From Serratia marcescens (lineage in GTDB: Bacteria; Pseudomonadota; Gammaproteobacteria; Enterobacterales; Enterobacteriaceae), in contig JADMXW010000013.1 in assembly GCA_015548865.1 (NCBI GenBank), forward strand, positions 1-64,000: a stretch of DNA of 64,000 nt, read 5' to 3'. Under the pieces are notes generated by a model. It searched no databases and was not told the origin of the DNA. It saw only the letters and a program-made list of their open reading frames with translations. The position numbers and the translations under genes are program-made. Shown here piece after piece: positions 22,551 through 32,543 of the stretch. How positions within the stretch are numbered: position 1 is the stretch's first letter; each line of letters opens with the position of its first letter.

Positions 22551-24230
22551 TCACGCTGAAGGGATAATCAGCGTTTGCCCGAGTTGTACCGTGCCCGACG
22601 TCATGTCATTGGCACGCTGGATCTCCTTCATGCTTACACCATAACGCATGGCAATAGCACTCAAGCTATCTCCTTTTACCACTTTATGCTTCACCGGAGT
22701 GGCTGCGCGTGTTGCCGGTGCCGGAGCAGCCGATGCACGAGCACCCGCAGGAATACGTAATTTCTGCCCCACCCAGACACCGTCTTTTTTCAGATTATTC
22801 TCACTACGCAAAGCCGCCATACTGACACCGTAACGCGCCGCGATACCTGAAAGTGATTCACCGCGCGCTACAGTATGACGCGTTGCCGGTACGCCGCTCG
22901 ATACGGATGTTGCGGGCGACGGGGCCTTACGGTTGACCGGCTGTACGACCGGTCGGTTTTCCTGCTTTGGGACGGATTGTACTGGATGCGCCTGGAAATA
23001 GCTGCGCAACCCCCGGTAGATCGCCGTGGCAATTTTGTCCTGATAATCGCTGCTTCCCAGCAGGCGCTCTTCGGTTAGGTTACTGATAAAGCCCGTTTCT
23101 ACCAACAACGAAGGAATATCTGGGGATCGCAGCACACCAAGGCTGGCGTGTTCTGGGCGGCGCTTGTGCAATGAACCTACGCGCTGCATTTCCTGCAGCA
23201 CTTTGACGGCCACATCATAACCAACTCGCTGGGAATGACCGAACTGCAAATCCAGTACCGCCTGACTCAGATAAGGATCAGCGCTGTTGTTTGCCAACAG
23301 ATCTCCTGCCCCACCGAGCAACTCCGACTGTTTCTCATGCTGTTCCAGCCAGTTTGCCATTTCGCTGTTAGCACGCCGATTCGAGAGCACCCACACGGAA
23401 GCGCCGGAAGCCCCACGGTTTGGCGCCGCATCTGCGTGAATGGAAACCAGCAGGTTGGCGCCTTGCTTGCGCGCTACATCAGAGCGCCCCATAACAGAGA
23501 TAAAGTAATCGCCATCGCGTGTCATCACGCCTTTGAAATTAGGATCGCTATTGAGCAAGGTATGCAATTTACGGCCAATGGCCAGCGTCACATTTTTCTC
23601 ACGAAGACCAGAAGGCCCGATAGCGCCAGGATCCTGCCCACCGTGCCCGGCATCAATGGCGACAATAACCGGTTCGCTTGCACTGCTTGAACGCGGCGCT
23701 GATGCCCGCGCAGAAGCATTGCTGTTTATCACCACAGTAGGTTTGTTATTAAACGGATTACCATCTGATTCAACTGGGAGCGTATTTCGGGCTTCACGCG
23801 TTACGGGCGCCGACGGCGGCGCTTTTGCCACCTTCGCTTTCTGCTGCCCAGCTACGGTAAACACCACGTTGAAACCCGCACCAGCTTTCTGTGTCGAAGC
23901 GCGCGTTTTCGCCGGCTGGGTCAAATCCAAGACCAACCGCAGGCTCTGCGCATCCTTCGCCTGACTGGTACGAATGCGCTTGATAATGTTTTGCCCACTG
24001 AACTCCAGCGGCAACCCTTGAATCACACCGGTCTGGCGGATATCGATCACCACCCGGTCTGGATTGTTGAGCGGGAAAAAGGCATAGATCGGTTGTCCGC
24101 TGAAATTCAGACTGACAGTGGCCTGATTATCGCCATTTTCCACTTTGATATCAGAGAGGTTGGCAGCCCAACCCGTGCTGGCCAATAGCAACCCAGCCCA
24201 CATTACCAGAGCGAGTACGCGTTTTATCAT
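22551..24230 (-). CDS. amiB: N-acetylmuramoyl-L-alanine amidase AmiB with two LysM domains
   Basis: A 559-residue periplasmic amidase that cleaves septal peptidoglycan under control of EnvC. It has a Sec signal (1-22, ending GWAANL), an N-terminal AMIN domain (about 25-125), and an Amidase_3 catalytic domain beginning [19 protein letters not shown] with SIHADA and ETGFISN. Two C-terminal LysM repeats follow ([20 protein letters not shown] and [20 protein letters not shown]). E. coli AmiB is 445 residues with one LysM, so this version has an additional wall-binding module. It overlaps tsaE by four bases. Confidence 0.95.
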   Translation of the reverse strand: MIKRVLALVMWAGLLLASTGWAANLSDIKVENGDNQATVSLNFSGQPIYAFFPLNNPDRVVIDIRQTGVIQGLPLEFSGQNIIKRIRTSQAKDAQSLRLVLDLTQPAKTRASTQKAGAGFNVVFTVAGQQKAKVAKAPPSAPVTREARNTLPVESDGNPFNNKPTVVINSNASARASAPRSSSASEPVIVAIDAGHGGQDPGAIGPSGLREKNVTLAIGRKLHTLLNSDPNFKGVMTRDGDYFISVMGRSDVARKQGANLLVSIHADAAPNRGASGASVWVLSNRRANSEMANWLEQHEKQSELLGGAGDLLANNSADPYLSQAVLDLQFGHSQRVGYDVAVKVLQEMQRVGSLHKRRPEHASLGVLRSPDIPSLLVETGFISNLTEERLLGSSDYQDKIATAIYRGLRSYFQAHPVQSVPKQENRPVVQPVNRKAPSPATSVSSGVPATRHTVARGESLSGIAARYGVSMAALRSENNLKKDGVWVGQKLRIPAGARASAAPAPATRAATPVKHKVVKGDSLSAIAMRYGVSMKEIQRANDMTSGTVQLGQTLIIPSA

Positions 24231-24709
24231 GGCGTTTCGCTCTCCTGCTGAGAAGATATCCGCGCCAACATCTGCTCACCTAGAGCCGATAAGGCAACCA
24301 GCTGCGCATATCGTCCCTGCGCTTCGTAGCTTAAGTGCACCTCAAGATCCGCGGTGGGGAGAATACCCTCTCCCTGCTGCGGCCATTCAATCAGGCAGAT
24401 GGCCTCCTGCGTCACATAGTCGCGGATCCCCATAAACTCCAGCTCTTCGGGATCGGCCAGCCGGTAGAGATCGAAATGATAAACCGCTAACGGTGACAGC
24501 GCGTAAGGCTCTACCAGCGTATACGTGGGGCTTTTCACGTTGCCCTGATGGCCACGCGCCTGAAGGAAACCGCGACTGAACGTGGTTTTACCTGCGCCCA
24601 GATCGCCAAAAAGATAAATGCTACACGCGTTGTCGCAGGCGTGCGCCAACGATGCCCCTAATGCGATGGTTGCTGCCTCATCCGGCAGCGGAAAATCTAC
24701 TTTTTTCAT
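24227..24709 (-). CDS. tsaE: tRNA threonylcarbamoyladenosine biosynthesis ATPase TsaE
   Basis: A 160-residue P-loop ATPase that, with TsaB and TsaD, makes t6A37 in ANN-decoding tRNAs. Walker A is [17 protein letters not shown]. The family block [14 protein letters not shown] and [21 protein letters not shown] are intact. The start [13 protein letters not shown] was preferred over a frame eight codons longer, because family members begin here. It overlaps nnr upstream and amiB downstream by four bases each. Confidence 0.95.
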   Translation of the reverse strand: MKKVDFPLPDEAATIALGASLAHACDNACSIYLFGDLGAGKTTFSRGFLQARGHQGNVKSPTYTLVEPYALSPLAVYHFDLYRLADPEELEFMGIRDYVTQEAICLIEWPQQGEGILPTADLEVHLSYEAQGRYAQLVALSALGEQMLARISSQQESETP

Positions 24710-26232
24710 TCTGTCTTTTCTAAGGGTATCCACTGAGGATTAACATAGCGGGATAATACCGGCATCAAATCGGTGGCCAGCATCCCTCGCGTGCCACGCT
24801 GCTCAGCCAACGCATCGGCAGCGGCACCGTGCACCACACACCCCGCGCAAGCCGCCTCATAGCGTGACAATTTCTGCCCAAGTAACGCGCCAATAATACC
24901 GGATAGCACGTCACCCATACCACCGCTTGCCATGCCCGGATTACCGACATCAGCCAGCGACAGCACTTCCGTTTCATCAGCAATGACAGTTCCTGCACCT
25001 TTTAACACCACAGTGCCGCCATAGCGCTGTACCAGTCTTTGGGCTGCAAGTAAGCGATCACTCTCAATATCCGCTATCCGGCAATTCAACAGGCGAGCAG
25101 CCTCCCCCGGATGCGGGGTTAAAATACGATTTTGACGTTTAAAAGGGCTCAATGCCAGCAGGTTTAGCGCATCGGCGTCCCATAGCATGGGTTTGTTACA
25201 ATTTTCCGCCCTGCGCAGTGCGCTTTTTGCCCAATCATCTTGCCCCAACCCAGGGCCAATGACCACCACATCAGCCCACTCAAGACCTTCCCGCAGCGTT
25301 GAATCACTCAGCGCTTGAACCATCAGTTCTGGCCGAACCATCAATAGCGTTGCGGTGTATTGCTGGTGAGTGAGTACTCGCACTAAACCTGCACCACTGC
25401 GTAATGCCGCTTCCCCCGCCATGGCGATAGCGCCCCCCATGCCTGCGTTTCCCCCCACCAGCAACAGGCGGCCATGTTCACCTTTATGTGCCAAAGGAGA
25501 ACGGACCGGTAGCCAACCGGGTAAATGCTCATGGGATAAACGCCGTATAGGTGCCGGGTGCTGCTGCAACCAAGTGGATAGGCCCAAATCTGCATAGTAA
25601 AGCGTTCCGACGCAAGCGCGTGCCTTACCCGTCAGCAATCCCGGTTTTAACGCAATAAAGGTCACCGTGCACGCAGCAACAATAACTGCCCCTGCACAGG
25701 CTCCGGTTTGTGCATTCAACCCGGAAGGTATATCTAACGCCAGTACCGGTGCATCATGCGCATTGGCTCGTGCAATCAGCGAATCATACGGTGCTCGCGG
25801 CGCGGAGGATAACCCAGTACCCAACAGGCCATCGACAATCAAATCAATTCCCTCAGGCCAAGGCTGCTCAGGAGATAATGCCACATCCCCTAGCGCCAGC
25901 CATTCATCATAGGCACACTGAGCTTCTTCTGGCAGTGGTCGCGTCGATTTATATGCGACCACTGTCGTTTCGATCCCGGCTGCACGAGCAAGCGTTGCCA
26001 CTACATAGCCATCCCCGCCGTTGTTGCCATGCCCACACAAAACCAGCCAGCGGCGCGCATTCGGGTAGCAGCGGCGGGCATGCTGGTAAGCGGCTTCTCC
26101 AGCGCGTTGCATCAACTCATAGAGTGAGATTCCGGCTTGCTGCGCGGCGTCAGGTTCTTCACAACGTAACCAGTCGGGTGGATAAACCCGATCAGGTAGC
26201 ATGAGCTGATGTGCAGGTAACGTATGAGGCAT
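24706..26232 (-). CDS. nnr: Bifunctional NAD(P)H-hydrate epimerase / ADP-dependent dehydratase
   Basis: A ~508-residue repair enzyme. The N-terminal YjeF domain epimerises damaged NAD(P)HX ([20 protein letters not shown]), and the C-terminal ribokinase-like domain dehydrates it back using ADP ([12 protein letters not shown] and [18 protein letters not shown]). I chose the start at 26232 because a strong GGGAGGAG lies just before it. A longer frame to 26283 adds 17 residues without such a site. It overlaps tsaE by four bases and is divergent from queG, as in E. coli yjeF/yjeS. Confidence 0.95.
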   Translation of the reverse strand: MPHTLPAHQLMLPDRVYPPDWLRCEEPDAAQQAGISLYELMQRAGEAAYQHARRCYPNARRWLVLCGHGNNGGDGYVVATLARAAGIETTVVAYKSTRPLPEEAQCAYDEWLALGDVALSPEQPWPEGIDLIVDGLLGTGLSSAPRAPYDSLIARANAHDAPVLALDIPSGLNAQTGACAGAVIVAACTVTFIALKPGLLTGKARACVGTLYYADLGLSTWLQQHPAPIRRLSHEHLPGWLPVRSPLAHKGEHGRLLLVGGNAGMGGAIAMAGEAALRSGAGLVRVLTHQQYTATLLMVRPELMVQALSDSTLREGLEWADVVVIGPGLGQDDWAKSALRRAENCNKPMLWDADALNLLALSPFKRQNRILTPHPGEAARLLNCRIADIESDRLLAAQRLVQRYGGTVVLKGAGTVIADETEVLSLADVGNPGMASGGMGDVLSGIIGALLGQKLSRYEAACAGCVVHGAAADALAEQRGTRGMLATDLMPVLSRYVNPQWIPLEKTE

Positions 26233-26438
26233 AGCTCTCCTCCCGGACGACATAAGCATTTGTAGCAGAAACGAATAGCGCATGGTTATCTTTATGTCTC
26301 AACTTAGCAAGGTCTGAAGCAGGCTGCCAGGAACCTATACGGTAAATGCCTCATGCCACTATCCCCTTGTTCTGCGCACAGACGCCATGCAGCTGATGTG
26401 ATAAAATAAGGTTGTTTGCCTTTTCTATACGGTTCTTC

Positions 26439-27578
26439 ATGACTTATCCCTACGACCTTAACGAACTTGCTCAGCACATTAAACTGTGGGGACATGAATT
26501 GGGCTTTCAGCAGGTAGGGATCTGCGACACCCATCTTTCCCACGAAGAACCACGGCTACAGGATTGGTTGGATAAGCAGTATCACGGAGAAATGGAGTGG
26601 ATGGCGCGCCACGGCATGCTGCGAGCACGCCCCCATGAGTTGTTGCCCGGTACGCTGCGCGTTATCAGCGTGCGCATGAACTACCTGCCGGCCAAAGCGG
26701 CCTTCGCCAAGACACTGAATAACCCGACGCTTGGTTATGTTAGCCGTTACGCACTGGGGCGTGATTATCACAAACTGTTGCGCCAACGGCTAAAAAAGTT
26801 GGGTGACCGGATACAGGAACACTGTGGCAATCTGAACTTTCGGCCATTCGTCGATTCTGCACCGATTATGGAGCGCCCTCTGGCAGCCAAAGCCGGGTTG
26901 GGCTGGGTGGGCAAACACTCACTCATTCTTAATCGCGAAGCCGGTTCCTGGTTTTTCCTCGGAGAGCTGCTTATCGATCTGCCCTTACCCGTCGATCAAC
27001 CGTTGGAAGAGCAGTGTGGACGCTGTGTCGCCTGCATGACAACCTGCCCCACCGGAGCCATCGTTGCCCCCTACACCGTGGATGCCCGACGCTGTATTTC
27101 CTATCTGACCATTGAGCTGGAAGGCGCAATCCCTGAAGAATTTCGTCCGCTAATGGGCAACCGTATTTACGGCTGTGATGATTGCCAGTTGATCTGCCCC
27201 TGGAACCGTTTCTCCCAACTTACCGATGAAGATGATTTTAACCCGCGCGCTGCGCTGCATTCGCCTGTGTTGCTGGATCTGTTTGGGTGGGATGAAGCAA
27301 AATTTCTGCGTATCACCGAAGGTTCAGCTATCCGCCGCATCGGCCACGAGCGCTGGTTGCGTAATATTGCCGTGGCGTTAGGGAATGCCCCCTATGAGGA
27401 AAATATTGTGCTAGCCTTACAAGCGCGGCTCGGACAGAGCGAGCTGGTCGATGAGCATATTCATTGGGCAATTAAGCAGCAATTAGCACGCCGCACATCT
27501 CAATCCATCAATGTACAGCTACCGCAGAAAAAACGGCTTATTCGTGCCATTGAAAAAGGATTACCTCGCGATGCCTAA
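26439..27578 (+). CDS. queG: Epoxyqueuosine reductase
   Basis: A 379-residue cobalamin-dependent enzyme, the same length as E. coli QueG, performing the last step of queuosine synthesis in tRNA. Two 4Fe-4S clusters are indicated by CGRCVACMTTCPTGA and CDDCQLICPW. The N-terminal cobalamin-binding part includes YHGEMEWMARHGMLRARPHE. The start was set at MTYPYDLNELAQ because the nine residues before it are not conserved. It is divergent from nnr. Confidence 0.97.
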   Translation: MTYPYDLNELAQHIKLWGHELGFQQVGICDTHLSHEEPRLQDWLDKQYHGEMEWMARHGMLRARPHELLPGTLRVISVRMNYLPAKAAFAKTLNNPTLGYVSRYALGRDYHKLLRQRLKKLGDRIQEHCGNLNFRPFVDSAPIMERPLAAKAGLGWVGKHSLILNREAGSWFFLGELLIDLPLPVDQPLEEQCGRCVACMTTCPTGAIVAPYTVDARRCISYLTIELEGAIPEEFRPLMGNRIYGCDDCQLICPWNRFSQLTDEDDFNPRAALHSPVLLDLFGWDEAKFLRITEGSAIRRIGHERWLRNIAVALGNAPYEENIVLALQARLGQSELVDEHIHWAIKQQLARRTSQSINVQLPQKKRLIRAIEKGLPRDA

Positions 27579-28006
27579 GGTGTTTCCAGCATGCCGTTTC
27601 ATCTTGGCCCGCCCTGTGCATAAATATAAAACTCCTTGCCAATCAATCCGTGAAGAAAGTGCAAGTGATCGCCTTAACATTTTTATAAGTTATTTTTATC
27701 AATGTATATCAATAAGATAGAAATACTATTTTGACAATCTTGCCGCAGATCATTTTACGCAAGCGAACGGCAGCCTGTGGATAAGTCTGTTTAAAAAATT
27801 ATGAGATTTTATATTACATGAAGCGCTAAAGAGAGAAGTAAACACCTTGACGCTCGAGAAAAACATCGCACAAAAAACAACCTACTACGCGAGCGGGACG
27901 CAATTGTGGACTGGTTAGGCCAGGATCACAAGCGATTTATCTTTCATCTGCGATTGAACGCCTAAAATCTCGCCACAAAGGATCTTGCATCACACAAACG
28001 ATCGGA
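27579..28006. other. Gap between queG and the metI-like gene
   Basis: A 428-bp AT-rich stretch between the ends of two convergent genes. I see no gene, no clear terminator hairpin with a T-run, and no repeat shared with other parts of the window. Confidence 0.5.
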
Positions 28007-28678
28007 TCATCGTCGATGTGCCAACGCACGGACCACGCGATCGCCAATCGATTGCACTCCCTGAACTAAAATCACTAGCACAACCACTGTTCCTGCCATC
28101 ACTTGATCGTTAAAACGCTGATAGCCATAGCGGATCGCCAGATCGCCTAGGCCGCCACCACCGATCACACCCGCCATGGAAGAGAACCCGATCAACACCA
28201 CCGTCGTTAACGTCACACCGGCCAGGATCGTTGGCAGTGCTTCAGGCAACAACACTTTGCCGATCACGTGCCAAATCGATCCTCCCATTGACTGTATTGC
28301 CTCGATACGCCCGCGTTCAACCTCATCGAGCGCATTCTCCACCACGCGCGCAAAAAAGGGAAAAGCACCGATGGTGATCGGTACGATCGCGGCCGTACTC
28401 CCAAGCGTAGTACCTACGATCAACCGAGTAAACGGGATCAGAGCAATCAACAAAACAACAAAAGGCAACGAACGACCTATATTGATCACTGCACCCAACG
28501 CCCGATTTAGCCAAGGCAATGGCGCAACTCCTGCGGGCCGAGTGATAAACAGTACCACTCCTAACGGCAGGCCAATCAGTACGGTAAATAACGCTGCCAA
28601 CCCCACCATATATCCTGTCTCTAACGTGGCATCCCACATCAGCACAATAAATTCATCCCAACTCAGGCGACCCTGCAT
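28007..28678 (-). CDS. Methionine-type ABC transporter permease
   Basis: A 223-residue integral membrane protein with about five or six helices, of the MetI family. The cytosolic coupling region [20 protein letters not shown] carries the EAA motif that docks on the ATPase. It overlaps the ATPase gene by 16 bases. It is the last gene of a four-gene minus-strand operon: oxygenase, binding protein, ATPase, permease. The genuine metNIQ locus of enterobacteria lies elsewhere, so this is probably a paralogous system. The substrate could be methionine or another sulfur compound. Confidence 0.88.
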   Translation of the reverse strand: MQGRLSWDEFIVLMWDATLETGYMVGLAALFTVLIGLPLGVVLFITRPAGVAPLPWLNRALGAVINIGRSLPFVVLLIALIPFTRLIVGTTLGSTAAIVPITIGAFPFFARVVENALDEVERGRIEAIQSMGGSIWHVIGKVLLPEALPTILAGVTLTTVVLIGFSSMAGVIGGGGLGDLAIRYGYQRFNDQVMAGTVVVLVILVQGVQSIGDRVVRALAHRR

Positions 28679-29457
28679 AAGGCACTTTCCTCCACGATGC
28701 CGTGACGGCGAAGAAACGCTTGTTCTGCCCTATAATCGGGCAGCAGCGCTCTGCGTAGCTGTGAATCAGGCGTTGCGAGCAGTGTCGACAGCGATCCACT
28801 TTCCACGATCTGGCCCTGTTCCATCAGAGCAGCGTGATCGCAAATGGCTTTCACCACCGCCAGTTCATGGGTGATCAACACGATCGTCACACCTAGCCGA
28901 CGGTTAATGTCCGCCAACAGAGCCAACACTGATGCCGTTGTTTCAGGATCGAGTGCGCTGGTTGCCTCGTCACACAACAAATACTTCGGCTTTGCTGCCA
29001 ACGCGCGTGCAATGCCGACACGCTGTTGCTGCCCACCGGATAATTGCGAAGGAAAGGCATGTGCTTTATCACTGAGCCCCACCCACTCCAACAGTGCGTT
29101 TACCCGCGTTTCACGTTCGCGACGCGCAACCCCAGCTATCTCAAGCGGGACGGCGACGTTGTCATACACATTACGTGCATGCAGCAGGTTGAAGTGCTGA
29201 AAAATCATGCTGGTGCGCTGCCGGTGCTGGCGCAACGCGCGTGAAGAAAATGACGTAATCTCTTCACCATCCACCACAATCCGGCCCGATGAGGGCCGTT
29301 CCAACAGGTTGAGGCAGCGTAGCAGTGAGCTTTTACCCGCACCGCTGCGCCCCAAAATACCATACACAGAACCCTCGGGAATCCTGAGCGACACATCATC
29401 CAATGCCGGGCGATCGCATCCTGGATAACGTTTTCCCAACTGTTCGATGACGATCAT
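28663..29457 (-). CDS. Methionine-type ABC transporter ATP-binding protein lacking the C-terminal regulatory domain
   Basis: A 264-residue ABC ATPase of the MetN type. Walker A is [13 protein letters not shown] (about 36-48), the signature is [16 protein letters not shown], and Walker B is [15 protein letters not shown]. coli MetN has 343 residues with a C-terminal NIL domain that senses methionine and shuts transport off. Here the protein stops soon after the ATPase domain, so that trans-inhibition domain is absent. It overlaps both neighbours. The missing domain suggests no feedback control by cytosolic methionine. Confidence 0.88.
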   Translation of the reverse strand: MIVIEQLGKRYPGCDRPALDDVSLRIPEGSVYGILGRSGAGKSSLLRCLNLLERPSSGRIVVDGEEITSFSSRALRQHRQRTSMIFQHFNLLHARNVYDNVAVPLEIAGVARRERETRVNALLEWVGLSDKAHAFPSQLSGGQQQRVGIARALAAKPKYLLCDEATSALDPETTASVLALLADINRRLGVTIVLITHELAVVKAICDHAALMEQGQIVESGSLSTLLATPDSQLRRALLPDYRAEQAFLRRHGIVEESALCRVA

Positions 29458-30266
29458 GGCTGCTTGCTCGCCACCGGGATCACCGAGCCGTTATAGCGCT
29501 GCGTAATAAAATCCGCGATGGCTTTTGACTCGAGATCGGCCGCCAGCTTTTTGATTCGCGGATCGTTTTGCAATGCGGGCGTCGTCACCAATACGTTGGC
29601 ATAGGGATTATGCTCTGCGCGTTCTAGACCCAGCGCATCTTTGGCGGGAACCAACCCCGCCTCCAGTGCATAGTTACCGTTGATCACCGCCAGATCGACA
29701 TCGTCCAGCGAGCGTGGGATCTGCGCGGCTTCCACTTCTTTGATCTTCAGCTTCTTTGGATTTTCCGCAATATCCTTCGGCGTCGCCTGATCCTTGGCGG
29801 GATCGCTGTAGCCCGGTTTTAGTTTCACCAACCCCTGGCTCTGTAATAAATACAGTGCACGGCTGAGGTTGGTGACATTGTTAGGCACGGCCACCGTGCC
29901 GCCTTCCGGCACGTCGCTAAAGCTCTTGTGCTTACGTGAGTAGACGCCCAACGGCTCAACGTGCACAGTAGCTGCGACAACAAACTGTTTTCCCAACGCT
30001 TTTTCCTGATCGCGCAGATAGGGTACGTGTTGGAAATAGTTGGCATCTACATCACCATGCGCCAGCAGCTCATTGGCGTTTACACCGCTGGTCAGTTCAA
30101 TCACTTTCAGGTCGTTTTGTGGATCAATTTTCTTCACCTGGGCCAAGATCTCACTGTGTGGTACCGGATCGGCGGCTACGCGTAGCGCCTGCGACGCTGA
30201 GGCAGAAAAATTCACGCTCACAGCCAATGCAATACTGCTGACAAAAAATGCGACACGCTTACTCAT
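29454..30266 (-). CDS. NlpA/MetQ-family substrate-binding protein
   Basis: A 270-residue periplasmic binding protein. The N-terminal 24 residues form a signal peptide ending SASASQA, with no lipobox cysteine, unlike E. coli MetQ, so it should be a soluble periplasmic protein. The mature domain follows the NLPA family: [51 protein letters not shown] and [12 protein letters not shown]. It starts the transporter portion of the operon, 73 bases after the oxygenase gene. Ligand is uncertain. Confidence 0.88.
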   Translation of the reverse strand: MSKRVAFFVSSIALAVSVNFSASASQALRVAADPVPHSEILAQVKKIDPQNDLKVIELTSGVNANELLAHGDVDANYFQHVPYLRDQEKALGKQFVVAATVHVEPLGVYSRKHKSFSDVPEGGTVAVPNNVTNLSRALYLLQSQGLVKLKPGYSDPAKDQATPKDIAENPKKLKIKEVEAAQIPRSLDDVDLAVINGNYALEAGLVPAKDALGLERAEHNPYANVLVTTPALQNDPRIKKLAADLESKAIADFITQRYNGSVIPVASKQP

Positions 30267-30339
30267 ACAGGCTTCCTTTTATCTGCTCGTTTTAGGTATT
30301 GGGGTATATGCCTGCCACAAAGGCAGGTATAGAAAAGCG

Positions 30340-31371
30340 TCAGTGAACGGCAAGTTCCGTTTTCGCTAACACATCAGCGTAATAACGTTGTGCGACATCA
30401 GGGTGCGAGCGCAGTCGCCCTTTCAGATAGTTCCAGCCCACATCACGCAACAGAGGATTATGAGGATCGCTGGTTGGCCCTTGTGCCAACCGAGCCACCT
30501 GAGGCGGCAGTTGATATACCGGAACCACTGCATCCAACTGTGCGCCAAGGAAGAACGCAATAGAAAGGCGCTCCAGCCCCGGTGGCGGTGAAACCACACG
30601 GTGCACCGTGGCACGCAAATAGCCGTTGGTCGCCAGTTCCAGCAATTCACCGATATTCACAACAAAGGAACCCGGAAGCGGAGGCGCATCAATCCAGCGG
30701 TCAGGAGCAATCTCAACCTGTAAACCGGCCTGTTCATCCTGCAACAGAAAGCTCAGGAAGCCTGAATCTTTATGCGCGCCAACACCTTGCTGGCTACCCT
30801 GTGTCGATTGCCCTGGATAACGAATCAGTTTGATGTGTTCATTGGGCTTTTCACCATACAGCGCATCAAAAGTGTGCGGCGGTAACGCCAGCGCCTCAGC
30901 AAAAGCACGCAATAACTGCTGGGCCATTACGGTCATCGCTTTTTGCCATGTCAGCAGTGTGGTTTTCAGGGCAGGCTGTGCCTCTGGCCATAAATTCGGA
31001 CCTTGTAATTGCCACCAGCGAGGATCCTGTGGTGTCAATTGCAGGGCTGCGCGCTCAGCACCAATATCAAACTGCTCGCGCCAGTCGGGCTGGTTGCGCG
31101 TCAATTCGGCCCCAGCACGGTTGTAGCCGCGAAAATGGGGGGAATGGATCATGGCAACACGCTGTTTTTCATCATCGGGCAAAGCAAAGAAAGCACGAGC
31201 CTGCTGCTGCAACTGCTGCTGTAACGTCTCGGGGATACCGTGATGGGTGAGGTAAAAGAAACCGACATCGCGAGCCGCCTCATTGAGCGAGGTTAAAAAG
31301 GCCCGCCGCTGCTCGGGATTGCCGTGCAGGTGTGATAAATCAAGGAGAGGTAATCTGTTTATAGTACTCAT
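30340..31371 (-). CDS. Isopenicillin-N-synthase-like 2-oxoglutarate/Fe(II) oxygenase
   Basis: A 343-residue non-haem iron oxygenase. The N-terminal DIOX_N domain begins LPLLDLSHLHGNPEQRRAFL. The C-terminal jelly roll carries the metal triad in GVGAHKDSGFLSFLLQ (His and Asp) and YLRATVHRVVSPPPGLERLS (His), the latter with the RxS co-substrate site. The start at 31371 has a GGAG seven bases upstream, and a longer frame adds four residues. It heads the operon with a methionine-type importer. An inference is that it oxidises an imported sulfur compound. The reaction cannot be read from sequence. Confidence 0.85.
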   Translation of the reverse strand: MSTINRLPLLDLSHLHGNPEQRRAFLTSLNEAARDVGFFYLTHHGIPETLQQQLQQQARAFFALPDDEKQRVAMIHSPHFRGYNRAGAELTRNQPDWREQFDIGAERAALQLTPQDPRWWQLQGPNLWPEAQPALKTTLLTWQKAMTVMAQQLLRAFAEALALPPHTFDALYGEKPNEHIKLIRYPGQSTQGSQQGVGAHKDSGFLSFLLQDEQAGLQVEIAPDRWIDAPPLPGSFVVNIGELLELATNGYLRATVHRVVSPPPGLERLSIAFFLGAQLDAVVPVYQLPPQVARLAQGPTSDPHNPLLRDVGWNYLKGRLRSHPDVAQRYYADVLAKTELAVH

Positions 31372-31854
31372 TGCGTACTCCATTAATTATTCCATGTTTA
31401 ACCGGAAAATAAATGCTGGAGCCGCAACAACAACGATAGCCCGTCATGGTTCACCTCATCAGGAAACGGAGTGGTTTCAGAGCGTTCACCTTTATCAGCG
31501 CAAAGCCCCTATCAGCACAAAGTAAAGAAACCGATGTTTTTCGACATCTGAGGTTTCTGACAGACCCTTTTAGGCATGTCCGTGTTTCCCGGCGAATCAC
31601 GACGAGGGGCACTCCGGCGGCTTACGCTGCTACGACCCCATCGCCGCACTTCACCTAACAACGAACGTTGTCATCAATCTGAGATGTTTTTCGACACCTG
31701 ATGCTATTAATCCTGAATTGCAGCGACGGGTAAAATACAAAGAGTGGCAAAGTTAAGCAGCGCTTTAGCTATGCAACCAACCTTGCCGTTGTGACGTAAG
31801 GGATAACCACATGTCGCTGGGCATTATTGGGAGGCAACGCCCGATCGTATAGGA
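31372..31854. other. Intergenic region with two related hairpin-like sequences
   Basis: A 483-bp gap upstream of the oxygenase operon and downstream of the tetR-like gene. Two copies of a GATGTTTTTCGACA motif occur at about 31532 and 31683. The first is flanked by AGAAACC and GGTTTCT (31526-31558), which could pair. No convincing gene was found. Confidence 0.5.
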
Positions 31855-32421
31855 CTACGCGTGCTCTGACGACGTAGCCAGCGCCGCAAGCAATCGCTGA
31901 ATATCCTGAGGTGTAGGTGTCTCACAGGTGAATAAAATTCGGTACATCAGGGGCGCAATAATACGCTCAATAATGTGTTGCGCGCTGGCAGGCGTTTCTT
32001 TTCTCGCCAGCGCACGCTCACGAATAACCTCCAATTGCTGTGCGGTGAAACCGGCACACTTGCCTGAGCTTTCGTGTCCCGGCGTGCCCAGCACATCACG
32101 TAACATCGCCCGTCCCGGCTCTGAGGCCATCTCCTCAATATACGTATTCAGCCAGATCTCAAGATCGCCGATGAAAGAGCCTGTGTCCTGCGGATCAGCA
32201 TCTGGACGTAGCTTCTCCACGGCGACATCGGCCAGCAACTGGGTGAGATCCCCCCAGCGCCGATAAAGGGTAGACGGCGTCACCCCCGCGCGCGTCGCAA
32301 TGGCGGGAATGGTGAGCGCCTGACGTCCCATCTCCTGCTCCAGCTCGCGGACAGCCTGGTGGATCGCCGCTTGTACACGCGCGCTACGCCCTCCGGGACG
32401 CACACCTTGCGTGATCGCCAT
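31855..32421 (-). CDS. TetR/AcrR-family transcriptional repressor
   Basis: A 188-residue regulator. The N-terminal helix-turn-helix domain contains LTIPAIATRAGVTPSTLYRRWG (about 35-56), followed by an all-helical ligand domain. The start at 32421 follows a good GGAG; a longer frame adds 13 residues without support. It is divergent from an MFS transporter gene with a perfect palindrome between them, so it very likely represses the transporter and itself until a ligand binds. Confidence 0.9.
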   Translation of the reverse strand: MAITQGVRPGGRSARVQAAIHQAVRELEQEMGRQALTIPAIATRAGVTPSTLYRRWGDLTQLLADVAVEKLRPDADPQDTGSFIGDLEIWLNTYIEEMASEPGRAMLRDVLGTPGHESSGKCAGFTAQQLEVIRERALARKETPASAQHIIERIIAPLMYRILFTCETPTPQDIQRLLAALATSSEHA

Positions 32422-32456
32422 CTGATACTCCTTGGTCGAACCAAAATGTTTACACA

Positions 32457-32485
32457 CCACTAAAGCAAAATATTTGCTTTAGTGG
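32457..32485. promoter_or_regulatory. Perfect palindrome, candidate TetR-family operator
   Basis: Arms CCACTAAAGCAAA and TTTGCTTTAGTGG are perfect 13-base inverted repeats around a 3-base centre, in the 122-bp space between the tetR-like and MFS genes. This is the expected location and shape of the repressor's operator. Confidence 0.8.
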
Positions 32486-32543
32486 AAAAATCGCTGTAGC
32501 GTTGTTAACGCATAATATTAGCTTTTATAGCACAGGATACGCC

